Of a DNA stretch of 64,000 nt, positions 47,552-55,666 are shown in pieces. This DNA comes from JAHEEL01 sp963836085 (lineage in GTDB: Bacteria; Actinomycetota; Acidimicrobiia; Spongiisociales; UBA5794): NCBI GenBank assembly GCA_963836085.1, contig CAWIHT010000014.1:1-64000 (forward strand), written 5' to 3'. Position 1 is the first letter of the stretch. Each line of letters starts with the position of its first letter. Position numbers and translations under genes: made by a program. The notes beneath the pieces are model-generated. The model did no database searches and was not told where the DNA came from. It was given only the letters and a program-made list of their open reading frames with translations.

Positions 47552-48736
47552 ATGGAAATCGGCCTTCGCGACACATCAATCTGCTTTGTCAGCACGTATC
47601 CGCCGACCGTGTGCGGCTTGGCTTCCTTCACAGCCTCGCTTTCCAACGCCGTCGCCGGCAACCGCGACTCCCGAGCCGGTCTCGGCGTGGTCGACCTCGT
47701 CAACGGACCCCTTCGGGCAGCGGGCCCGGATGTCGTATACGGTCATCGAGTCGGCAACGCCGCCTCACTCCGCCGGGCGTTACGCGTCTTGAACTCGTAT
47801 GACACCGTTTCGATCCAGCACGAGTTCGGCATCTTCGGCGGACCCGACGGCGAAGAGGTGCTCGATCTCGTCTCGGGCCTCAACGTGCCCTCGGCCGTGA
47901 CATTCCACACCGTGCTGAACGACCCGACACCACACCAGCGGGTGATCATCGATGGTCTGGCCGATATGGCCGATCGCCTCGTGGTCATGAGCCAGACGGC
48001 TGCGGACCGACTGGTCCTGCGCTATGGCATCGACGCTGAACGCGTCGACGTGATACCCCACGGAGTCGACACACGCTTCGCTGGACCTTCCCTGGTTTCG
48101 GGCGATCGCCCCCTCGTCCTCACGTGGGGACTCATCGGCCCCGGCAAGGGCCTGGAGACGGTCGTCGAGGCCTTCGCCGGTCTGGTGGACCTCGATCCGC
48201 GTCCGCGGTATCTGATTGCCGGTGCCACTCATCCCAATGTGCGAGCGGACTCGGGTGAGGCCTACAGAGAAGGCCTGATCTCGTTGACCCACCGCTTCGG
48301 AGTAGAGGACCTGGTCGAGTTCGACGACCGGTATCTCGATCGAGCGACTCTTGCCCGCCTGGTACGCAGCGCCGACCTCGTCGTCCTCCCCTACTCATCG
48401 ATTGAGCAGGTGACCTCCGGCGTTCTCGTGGAGGCGATCGCAGCCTCCAAACCTGTGATCGCCACCCAGTTCCCTCACGCCGTGGAGCTGCTCTCTGGCG
48501 GAGCCGGTATCACTGTTCCCCACGGCGACGCCACGGCGCTGAGTGGGGCTCTCCGAAGCCTCTTGACCGATCGACGACTGGCTTCACATATGGCACGGCA
48601 GGCACGCCAGATTGCCGATGGGTGGTTCTGGCCGATCATCGGCGATCGGTTCGGGTCAATGATGTCGGACCTCGCGAGGGACGACCACAACATCGAGCCG
48701 ATGCCGTTGCGGGAGGTCGCTCGTGTCGCCGGATGA
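47552..48736 (+). CDS. GT4 family glycosyltransferase
   Basis: 394 aa, GT-B fold. The N-terminal strand SICFVSTYPPTVCGLASFT and SIQHEFGIFGG mark the acceptor domain. VDVIPHGVD, LTWGLIGPGKGLE and PYSSIEQVTSGVLVEAIA carry the donor-binding and E-x7-E type elements of retaining GT4 enzymes. The ATG at 47552 follows GGAGG by 5 bases. It overlaps the next gene by 14 bp, forming a three-gene operon that ends in a GH130 enzyme. Confidence 0.92.
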   Translation: MEIGLRDTSICFVSTYPPTVCGLASFTASLSNAVAGNRDSRAGLGVVDLVNGPLRAAGPDVVYGHRVGNAASLRRALRVLNSYDTVSIQHEFGIFGGPDGEEVLDLVSGLNVPSAVTFHTVLNDPTPHQRVIIDGLADMADRLVVMSQTAADRLVLRYGIDAERVDVIPHGVDTRFAGPSLVSGDRPLVLTWGLIGPGKGLETVVEAFAGLVDLDPRPRYLIAGATHPNVRADSGEAYREGLISLTHRFGVEDLVEFDDRYLDRATLARLVRSADLVVLPYSSIEQVTSGVLVEAIAASKPVIATQFPHAVELLSGGAGITVPHGDATALSGALRSLLTDRRLASHMARQARQIADGWFWPIIGDRFGSMMSDLARDDHNIEPMPLREVARVAG

Positions 48737-49817
48737 ACGTGCCGAGGCGGCGCGTCGTCCGTCCTCCTCCTCTTCCGCGACCACCGAGCCGCAACTGCCG
48801 CTCCCGAGATACACGCACCTTCGGCGGCTCACCAACACCACCGGGCTCTGGGAACACGCCCGTTTCTTGAACCCGCGCACCGAGCATGGGTTCTGCACCG
48901 ACGACAACGCACGCGGTCTCCTGGTTGTGTCGCGTCCGACCTCGCCATCATCCGAACGAGCTGACCTCGGCGCGATCTATCTCCGTTTCGTGCTCGATGC
49001 TCGAACCGGCTCTGGTCAGTTCCACAACCGTCGCGGCGCCGGCGGCGCCTGGATCGACGAAGTCGGCAGCGACGACAGCCAGGGTCGAGCGTGGTGGGGA
49101 CTCGGGACCGTGGCGAACTCAGGTCCGACAACACGCATGAGGCAGGCGGCCCTCGATGCATTCGCATCGAGCGGCTCGTTCGAATCACCGCACCTGCGCT
49201 CGAATGCCTACGCGGCCCTCGGTGCAGCCCAAGTTCTGGCGATCGATCCGGGCCACTCCGCAGCCGCCGAACTCCTCGGACGAACCTCCGGGCTGATCGC
49301 CGCCGCCGCCAGCGATAGAATCCCCTGGCCGGAAGCTCGCCTCACCTACGACAACGCTCGTCTGCCCGAGGCTCTGTTGGCCGCGGGTGCGGCCCGCGGT
49401 GATCGTCACCTGATCTCGGTCGGTCTCCGCCTTCTGGAATGGCTCGTTCGAGCCGAGACCAACCACGAACACTTCAGCTTCACTCCTGCGGGCGGAGGTA
49501 CGCCCGGCGCCCCGCGTCCGGCGTTCGACCAGCAACCTATCGAGGCCGCAGCAATGGCCGAGGCCTGCTACCTGGCGTGGACCATCACCAGCAAACCGGT
49601 ATGGCGAACACGAGCGCTCGCCGCCGCACAGTGGTTCGTGGGACGCAATGACAACGGAATGGTGCTCTACGACGCTGAGACGGGGGGAACCTGTGACGGT
49701 CTGACGGAACACTCGGTCAACGAGAACCGGGGAGCCGAATCGACCCTCGCCGGCATCACCGCACTCCAGATTGCCGCCCTGTGCTCGACCGAAAACCTCG
49801 GAACTGCAGCTTTCTGA
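48723..49817 (+). CDS. Probable alpha/alpha-barrel glycan-acting protein of the GT4-GH130 operon
   Basis: 364 aa, cytoplasmic. It reads as repeated amphipathic helices with Trp/Gly/His-rich loops (HGFCTDDNARGLLVV, AWWGLGTV, GRNDNGMVLYD, CDGLTEHSVNENRGAEST), the look of six-hairpin (alpha/alpha) glycosidase-type proteins. The GTG start lies inside the end of the GT4 gene and its TGA overlaps the GH130 start (TGATG). It probably processes the same sugar as its neighbours. The catalytic residues are not identified. Confidence 0.78.
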   Translation: MSPDERAEAARRPSSSSSATTEPQLPLPRYTHLRRLTNTTGLWEHARFLNPRTEHGFCTDDNARGLLVVSRPTSPSSERADLGAIYLRFVLDARTGSGQFHNRRGAGGAWIDEVGSDDSQGRAWWGLGTVANSGPTTRMRQAALDAFASSGSFESPHLRSNAYAALGAAQVLAIDPGHSAAAELLGRTSGLIAAAASDRIPWPEARLTYDNARLPEALLAAGAARGDRHLISVGLRLLEWLVRAETNHEHFSFTPAGGGTPGAPRPAFDQQPIEAAAMAEACYLAWTITSKPVWRTRALAAAQWFVGRNDNGMVLYDAETGGTCDGLTEHSVNENRGAESTLAGITALQIAALCSTENLGTAAF

Positions 49818-51280
49818 TGTCCACCATCCCGGTCACTCGCCTGCCCGTGCGACTCGTACCGGACGCCGAACGTCTCGTCGCGAAGCCGTTTCTCTCGGTC
49901 GACGATGTCCCTGCCGAAGGAAAGACCCGTGTCGAGAAGCTGATCGGCCGGATCCTCGCCCTCTCCCATGACGAGGTCATGACGACGCTCGAGGAGCTTC
50001 GCCAGAACTTCCAGGAACGGCACGCAGACCTCGACGCCGTCCTCGACCGTGGGTTCTTGCCACTGGCGCACCTGGTTCCCGACGCCGCAGATCTCCCCGA
50101 CCACATGCGACGGCTCGTTGGCGCCTACTTCATGCACGAATACTCACTCGAGGGTGCCGCACTCACCAACCCGTCGATCGTCGCTCATCCCGACCAAACG
50201 GGCGTACGCGACCGCTCACTTCGGGTCATCATCAGCCTTCGATCGATCGGCGAAGGCCACATCTCCTCGATCGAGTTTCGAACGGGTGTGCTCGGGCCGG
50301 GCGGAGACCTCGAGGTCGAGCCGCCGGGTGTGCCGATGACCGGACATCGTCAGTCCCCCACGTTCGACAAACCAATGTTCACGGCAAAGCTCACGGAGAT
50401 GGGCGCGACCGATGATCTCGCGTTCCGAACACTGTCCTCCCTCAAGGACCAATTCACGATGGCGGACCTCGACGACGCACTCGCCGACCTCGCCAGACAC
50501 GAAGCTGCGTCGAACGCCGTTCAGCACGTCACACAAGTGATGCAATGGCTGGCCTCGTCCAACTACAAGGTCGCGTTCCCTCCGGAATCCGATCTGTCTC
50601 AGCGGGTGCTCTTCCCCAGCGGACCTTCGGAAAATCGCGGGATGGAAGACGCCAGGTTGACGCGATTCGTCGAGCCCGACGGCTCGGTCGTCTACTACGC
50701 GCCGTACACGGCATACGACGGCTTCAACATCCTCCCCCAACTCATCCAGACGACCGACTTCAGGACCTTCCGGATCGCCACACTCAACGGACCGGCGGCC
50801 GCCAACAAAGGCATCGCCATCTTCCCACGGCTCATTGCCGGACGGTACGCCGCTCTTGGCAGGACCGACGGCGAGAACAACTTCCTCATGCTGTCCGATC
50901 ACATTCGTTTCTGGCACGATGCCGAACGGATCCAGGTGCCGACCCGACCGTGGGAGCTGATGCAGATCGGCAATGCGGGACCTCCTCTCGAGACCGAAGC
51001 TGGGTGGTTGGTCATCACCCATGGCGTCGACCCCATGCGGCGGTACGCGCTCGGTGCCGTCTTGCTCGACCTCGATGATCCGAGTCGGGTCATCGGGCAC
51101 CTCCGTGACCCGCTCCTGGTGCCAAACGAGCAGGAGCGCGACGGATATGTACCGAACGTCGTCTACTCGTGTGGATCGATCATCCACGACAACCATCTCG
51201 TGATTGCCTACGGTGCCTCGGACACGTCGACCAGCTTCGCCACGGTCCCGGTTGATGCGCTGTTGTCTGCGTTGAGCTAG
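49817..51280 (+). CDS. GH130 family glycoside phosphorylase/hydrolase
   Basis: 487 aa. The five-bladed propeller family is marked by ENRGMEDARLTRF (about 272-284), FPRLIAGRYAALGRTDGEN and GYVPNVVYSCGSI..IAYGASDT. GH130 enzymes act on beta-mannosides, mostly by phosphorolysis giving mannose-1-phosphate. About 140 residues precede the catalytic core, with helices that may mediate oligomerisation. The ATG at 49817 is translationally coupled to the upstream gene. With two GT4 genes next door, the cluster may build or recycle a mannose-containing oligosaccharide. Confidence 0.88.
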   Translation: MSTIPVTRLPVRLVPDAERLVAKPFLSVDDVPAEGKTRVEKLIGRILALSHDEVMTTLEELRQNFQERHADLDAVLDRGFLPLAHLVPDAADLPDHMRRLVGAYFMHEYSLEGAALTNPSIVAHPDQTGVRDRSLRVIISLRSIGEGHISSIEFRTGVLGPGGDLEVEPPGVPMTGHRQSPTFDKPMFTAKLTEMGATDDLAFRTLSSLKDQFTMADLDDALADLARHEAASNAVQHVTQVMQWLASSNYKVAFPPESDLSQRVLFPSGPSENRGMEDARLTRFVEPDGSVVYYAPYTAYDGFNILPQLIQTTDFRTFRIATLNGPAAANKGIAIFPRLIAGRYAALGRTDGENNFLMLSDHIRFWHDAERIQVPTRPWELMQIGNAGPPLETEAGWLVITHGVDPMRRYALGAVLLDLDDPSRVIGHLRDPLLVPNEQERDGYVPNVVYSCGSIIHDNHLVIAYGASDTSTSFATVPVDALLSALS

Positions 51281-51295
51281 GCCGAACGGGGCCCG

Positions 51296-52306
51296 TCACT
51301 GCGTCGCGAGGATCCGGTGGTAGAGCGCGAGGTAGTCGTCCACCATCCGCCCCGCAGCGAACCGTCCCTCGATCGAAGCGCGAACAGCGAGGCGGTCCAG
51401 GTCGCCGGCGTCACGGACCGCTACGACCGCCTCGTCAACCGTCGACACCAGGTACCCGTTGATACCCGTTCGGATGATCTCCGGCATCGAGCCCCGCTCA
51501 TAGGCGACCACGGGCGTCCCACAGGCCATTGCTTCCACGACGCTGAAACCGAAGGGTTCGTCGAAGTCGATCAGATGCAGGAGCGCCCGAGCGTTGCCCA
51601 GGACCTCCTGGCGGCGGTCCGGGCCAACCGGCCCGAGGTAGATGACGCGGTCCCCATCGACATGCGGCTCGACCTCGGTTGCGAAGTACTCGCGATCTTG
51701 GACGATTCCGGCAATCACCAACGGGATTCCCGCCCGCTTGGCCACCTCGATCGCAACGGCGGTCCCCTTGTCGGGGTGGATCCGCCCGAAGAAGACCAAG
51801 GAGTCTCCGCCCCGGCCGACCTCAAAGGACCCGATGTCGATCCCGTGGTGAATCGTGGCCGCATACGGCAGTGCCGGATGCCGGTCGGCGTCGCTGATCG
51901 CCACGTAGTGGACGCGATCGGCGTATTCGAGATAGGCCGGCAGAGTGTCGTCGTTGGCGAATCCGTGGATGGTGGTGATCACCGGCGTGTCAACGAGCCG
52001 CGTGTAGGTGAGCGGGAGGAAGTCGAAACTGTTGTGAATCAGGTCGAACTCGGGGGCACGTTCGAACAGGGCAGCGATGTGCAGCGCCTCCCATGTCTTG
52101 GCGTCGAGCGTCGGGTCTTCCGAGTACCCGGTGGGTACAACGCCCACCAGCCGGGCCGCTGTGACTGAGTCAGAGGTAGCGAACAGCGTCACGTCGACAC
52201 CGCGCGCAACCAACCCCTCAGTCAGGAGCGAAGCGAACTGCTCCCATGGCCCGTAGTGCCGTGGTGGGACCCGCCACGAGATGGGGGCGAGTATTGCGAC
52301 GCGCAG
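51296..52306 (-). CDS. GT4 family glycosyltransferase with apparent CTG start
   Basis: About 337 aa. The conserved GT4 N-terminus (RVAILAPISWRVPPRHYGPW) is encoded upstream of the first TTG at 52213, so the gene must start near 52306, where a CTG stands at the usual Met position. No ATG, GTG or TTG was found in frame further up. The core shows IHHGID, LVFFGRIHPDKG and DEPFGFSVVEAMACGTPVVA, carrying the catalytic E-x7-E. It converges on the GH130 gene 15 bp away. A CTG start or a start-codon mutation are the two readings. Confidence 0.87.
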   Translation of the reverse strand: MRVAILAPISWRVPPRHYGPWEQFASLLTEGLVARGVDVTLFATSDSVTAARLVGVVPTGYSEDPTLDAKTWEALHIAALFERAPEFDLIHNSFDFLPLTYTRLVDTPVITTIHGFANDDTLPAYLEYADRVHYVAISDADRHPALPYAATIHHGIDIGSFEVGRGGDSLVFFGRIHPDKGTAVAIEVAKRAGIPLVIAGIVQDREYFATEVEPHVDGDRVIYLGPVGPDRRQEVLGNARALLHLIDFDEPFGFSVVEAMACGTPVVAYERGSMPEIIRTGINGYLVSTVDEAVVAVRDAGDLDRLAVRASIEGRFAAGRMVDDYLALYHRILATQ

Positions 52307-52353
52307 TCGATCTTGGTCAGGACCACGGAGGTCGGGCGTGTGGTGCGCGGTGT

Positions 52354-52497
52354 TCAGCGTCCAAAGACCCGGGTCTCGGACACGCTCGCCATACTCTCGG
52401 CGGCCAATCGCTTCGTCCTCATCTCGAGGCGTTCCGCTCGGAGGCTCTTGGCGCCAGCCTCTTTGATGTTCCTATCGCGCGTGTCGTTGGTCGCCAT
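52354..52497 (-). CDS. 47-residue helical protein upstream of the GT4 gene
   Basis: A short gene with a strong ribosome site (GGGAGG, 5 bases before ATG). It reads MATNDTRDRNIKEAG then a highly charged Arg/Glu/Ala helix with heptad-like spacing. It ends 47 bp before the CTG start of the glycosyltransferase and probably shares its transcript. No family was recognised. The ribosome site and amphipathic pattern support it. Confidence 0.5.
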   Translation of the reverse strand: MATNDTRDRNIKEAGAKSLRAERLEMRTKRLAAESMASVSETRVFGR

Positions 52498-52902
52498 CAG
52501 TGCCTCCCGGCCGGCAACCGGAAGCGATCGCCGTATGTCATTGTCTCACACACTGCGGCCCTGCCCCGGCCGCAGCGAGCCCACCGGCGCAATGGCTTGC
52601 GCTTCGCAGCAGGAGCGCCCATCCCGATTTCCCTGTCGAAAAGGGCTCGGGGTCGTGTGGCCCTGCCCGAAACGCTCCGCGCGAGCCATGGCGCCATCTG
52701 CACATCTGGGGTCGCCCCGGCTGGATGGCCAGGGGCGCTGCACTATCCGCTCCATCTCAATCTCCTCCTATGGAAAGGGCGAACGCCCCTGGACGCTCCG
52801 CGGGGTGCGGAAGCATCCTGTGGTGAGCGATCGGTCAGTAGGTGCCCGTCAACGGGTGGCGTTTGATCCTCGTGGCAAACGAAGAATGCGACGGAGGTCT
52901 CG
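52498..52902. other. Divergent intergenic region
   Basis: About 405 bp between the small leftward gene and the membrane protein gene at 52903. Nothing recognisable was seen beyond the two ribosome sites (GGGAGG at about 52505 on the minus strand, GGAGG at about 52891 on the plus strand). Confidence 0.4.
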
Positions 52903-54327
52903 ATGAGGCTGCGGCGTACGCGAAGTGCGACTCGTCGACGCGCTGCCATTTCTACGGTCGTGCTCGCTCTCACTGCAGTCGTGGCCGTTGCTGCCTCACC
53001 CGCTTCGGCCACCGGTCAACCCGTTCCGCCGTTTGAAGACGAGACCTGGTTGATCACCATCACGCACAGCGACGAGTACTGGCTCAACGTTCGGTACAAC
53101 GTGTTCCGACCCGGATGGGTCTACGCGGACCAGGGGTATTCGGGAGCTCACGTGACCGGGCACTCTGGATGTGGCGAGGTTTCTCCGCCACTGCTCGTGA
53201 ACACGGCGTACGCAGCGGAGGGTCAACACGAGATCATCGTGTACTGGGGCGGATACTGCACCCACGACGACGACAAGGGCGACGAGACCAAATACGACGA
53301 CTTCCCCGATGGGACTCCGATCGCGGTCAGCGCCACGCTCGAGCGCTACCTCCCCGGCGAGACTGCGCCGTCCGAGGCATTCTCCGCTGCTGGAACCGTC
53401 ATCGTCAGCGGGGCGGAAGCACCTCCGATATCACTGGGCTCCATCGCCGTCGACCACGGCGCTCCACAGGCCGCCGCGGCCGCCAGCGACACGAGTTCGA
53501 GCACAACTACATCCGACCGCGACGCTGCAGCCGAGGAACCGGAGGGGGCGGCCACCGGTACCGACTCCGACGTGAACTCGGACCCGGCAACTGACGCCCC
53601 GACAGAAGACAAAGGCAGAGCAAGATGGATCGCAGGTCTGATCATCGCCGTCGGCCTAGCCCTCGGGGTCGCCGCCGCAGTCCTCTTGGTCAAGGATCTC
53701 CTCAGACGCCCAACACCGTTGGAGGAGGAAACGCGAGCCCGAGAAGCCGGGAAGTCGGCAGCAGCATCGACAGTGGCGGCGTCTCAATGGTTCGCGAAAC
53801 AGGCAACCCACGCGATCGAGGCTGGCAGCGTTGTGTACGTCGCCAGCCCCGGGCTCGTGGCACGGGCGCAGGCAGAAGGTGTGGAGGCGGCACAGGCCAT
53901 GGCCACTCCGCTGCCACAGGGTGTCGAATTGGCACCTACCGACCCCAAGAGTCAGGACAAGGAGCGGCCGTTCGTTCGGGCCCTCGTGCGCGACGGCATC
54001 ACGGTCTTCTGTGACCCGGACAACCCGGACCACGCCGTGCTGAGTACCGGCGCCCAGGTCCTTATCGATCCGGACTCCCTCATTCCCCTCCCGAGCGGCG
54101 ACTTCGTACCAACACGCGAACTGACCGGCACAGAAGCCGTCGAGGGGCGCTCCGGGGACAGGGTCGTCCTCTACGATCCCGGCACGCCGGTTCAGCTACT
54201 CACCACGACCGGTGACCAGAGCCTGGTCCGGGTTGCCGACAACACCGACATCTGGGTCCCCCGGTCCAGCGTCGGTGCCGCCACGCCTCAGATCGAACCT
54301 CCGTCGACTCCGGAGTCGATCGAATAG
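52903..54327 (+). CDS. Single-pass membrane protein with exported N-domain and cytoplasmic C-domain
   Basis: 474 aa. Signal peptide (about 1-37, ending SPASATG), an exported beta domain of about 150 aa with Cys pairs (HSGCGEV; GGYCTHDDD), then an acidic Ser/Thr spacer. One transmembrane helix lies near 245-266 (IAGLIIAVGLALGVAAAVLLV), followed by a cytoplasmic region of about 200 aa with a helical linker and a beta-rich end. The arrangement fits a sensor or assembly factor, but no known family is visible. ATG preceded by GGAGG. Confidence 0.75.
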   Translation: MRLRRTRSATRRRAAISTVVLALTAVVAVAASPASATGQPVPPFEDETWLITITHSDEYWLNVRYNVFRPGWVYADQGYSGAHVTGHSGCGEVSPPLLVNTAYAAEGQHEIIVYWGGYCTHDDDKGDETKYDDFPDGTPIAVSATLERYLPGETAPSEAFSAAGTVIVSGAEAPPISLGSIAVDHGAPQAAAAASDTSSSTTTSDRDAAAEEPEGAATGTDSDVNSDPATDAPTEDKGRARWIAGLIIAVGLALGVAAAVLLVKDLLRRPTPLEEETRAREAGKSAAASTVAASQWFAKQATHAIEAGSVVYVASPGLVARAQAEGVEAAQAMATPLPQGVELAPTDPKSQDKERPFVRALVRDGITVFCDPDNPDHAVLSTGAQVLIDPDSLIPLPSGDFVPTRELTGTEAVEGRSGDRVVLYDPGTPVQLLTTTGDQSLVRVADNTDIWVPRSSVGAATPQIEPPSTPESIE

Positions 54328-54351
54328 CCGCCCGAGCCGGTCATCGCGCCT

Positions 54352-54699
54352 CTAGAAGCCGAGGTGCAAGCGGAGCGCTTCGTCGACTTCGAGCATCAGC
54401 CCGGCGGGAACAGCACCGATGCGTTCGGCGACTCGGTCGACGGAGACGGAACGAACTTGCTCTGCCTGAGCCTTCGAGTCGATGGCCAGTCCGGAGTCGG
54501 CAGCCGGCACCAGCACCTGGAACGGGTACACACGCTCCACGGACGACGTCACCGGCACCACGGTCACGACGCCGTGACCCAACCTGGCTGCCGTCGTGTT
54601 CGCGCCGTCATTCGACACGACCACGGCCGGGCGTCGCTTCCCAGCCTCACCCGCCCGCGCAGGCTCGAGGTCGACGATCCTGATCTCACCGCGTAGCAT
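54352..54699 (-). CDS. mazF: MazF/PemK family mRNA interferase toxin
   Basis: 115 aa. Family marks are GEIRIVDLEPARAGEAGKRRPAVVVSND, where the PemK-type active-site region is KRRPAVVVS, and VVTVVPVTSS. The toxin is expected to cut single-stranded mRNA at short motifs. Its ATG overlaps the antitoxin stop (TGATG), the standard coupled order antitoxin then toxin. Confidence 0.9.
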   Translation of the reverse strand: MLRGEIRIVDLEPARAGEAGKRRPAVVVSNDGANTTAARLGHGVVTVVPVTSSVERVYPFQVLVPAADSGLAIDSKAQAEQVRSVSVDRVAERIGAVPAGLMLEVDEALRLHLGF

Positions 54700-54923
54700 C
54701 AGTCGTTCACCAACCCGTCGCCGGCGACCGCGTCCCACGCTTCGGCTTCGCCCGAGGCCGACCATTCGCTCCATGCCTCGGCATAGGACTCACCGAGACC
54801 CGCCGATCGCAGCATGCGCACGGCGGCATGCACCACGGCCGAACGGGATCGGTACCCCTGCGTGCGGGCGTACTCATCGAGGAACTCGACATCTTCGGAC
54901 GGGAGACTGACACTCAACTTCAT
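54699..54923 (-). CDS. mazE: MazE-type antitoxin with ribbon-helix-helix N-terminus
   Basis: 74 aa. The first 40 residues (MKLSVSLPSEDVEFLDEYAR, then SRSAVVHAAVRML) form a ribbon-helix-helix DNA-binding domain as in mycobacterial MazE antitoxins. The C-terminal acidic tail would bind and block the toxin. It probably autoregulates the operon from the short upstream gap. Confidence 0.88.
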   Translation of the reverse strand: MKLSVSLPSEDVEFLDEYARTQGYRSRSAVVHAAVRMLRSAGLGESYAEAWSEWSASGEAEAWDAVAGDGLVND

Positions 54924-54955
54924 ACCTCCATGCTACCACTGGTCATACCCACTTG

Positions 54956-55612
54956 CTACCCACTCTCCTCGCTCTGCGGACTCCACTCCCGCTTCCCGAT
55001 CGTCTCGATGACCTCCTTCGGAGCGATGTGGGAGAGGTACGTGTCGGTCGTGGCCAACGACGCATGGCCGAGCTGCCGCTGGATGATTGGCATCGGCACA
55101 CCTTCCATCATCAACTCGTAGGCGTGGGTGTGGCGCAGACCATGCGGATGCACCCGCTTCGCGATTCCGGCCCGCCGGGCCAGCCTCGGGAGGAGCAGCC
55201 GCACCTGGGCCGAATCCATCGGCGTACCACGCAGGGTGCAGAAGAGCGGAGCATCGGCAGACAGACCCAATACACGACGCCGTTCGATCCAGGCCTCGAC
55301 GATCGCCGATGCTCCAGGGTCGATGCCGACGGTCCGGCGCCGGTCACCCTTGCCGTGCAACACCGCAACCGACCCACCCTGCAGGTCGATGTCCTTGAGG
55401 CGCAGCGCCAGCACCTCACTGCACCGCACGCCGGTGCGGTAGAGCACGGTGATCAGCGCCCGGTGGCGGAGCCCCAGGCTCGACGTCTGGGAACACTGAT
55501 CGAGTAGTGCGAGGACCTCGTCGGGCGTCAGCACCTCGGCAGGGTACGTCCGGCCTTTGTTGGCCGGTACGCGACCGCGGTGGTAGCCGGGCTGGGTGAC
55601 GTCGATCCCCAC
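54956..55612 (-). CDS. Tyrosine recombinase (XerC/D-like), short form
   Basis: 218 aa holding the complete catalytic domain: Arg63 (TGVRCSE), Lys88 (GKGDRRR), His157-x2-Arg160 (HGLRHTH), His183 (LGHASL) and Tyr192. The N-terminal core-binding domain is short or absent, so it may be a truncated or short-form integrase. It ends the minus-strand run, beside MazEF. No attachment site was recognised at its ends. The same LGHASLATTD box is found as a decayed trace at 9024. Confidence 0.88.
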   Translation of the reverse strand: MGIDVTQPGYHRGRVPANKGRTYPAEVLTPDEVLALLDQCSQTSSLGLRHRALITVLYRTGVRCSEVLALRLKDIDLQGGSVAVLHGKGDRRRTVGIDPGASAIVEAWIERRRVLGLSADAPLFCTLRGTPMDSAQVRLLLPRLARRAGIAKRVHPHGLRHTHAYELMMEGVPMPIIQRQLGHASLATTDTYLSHIAPKEVIETIGKREWSPQSEESG

Positions 55613-55666
55613 CGCGCCAACGTAGGTGACGGCCGGAGCCAGATCCAGACCCTCGATTGGGGACCC

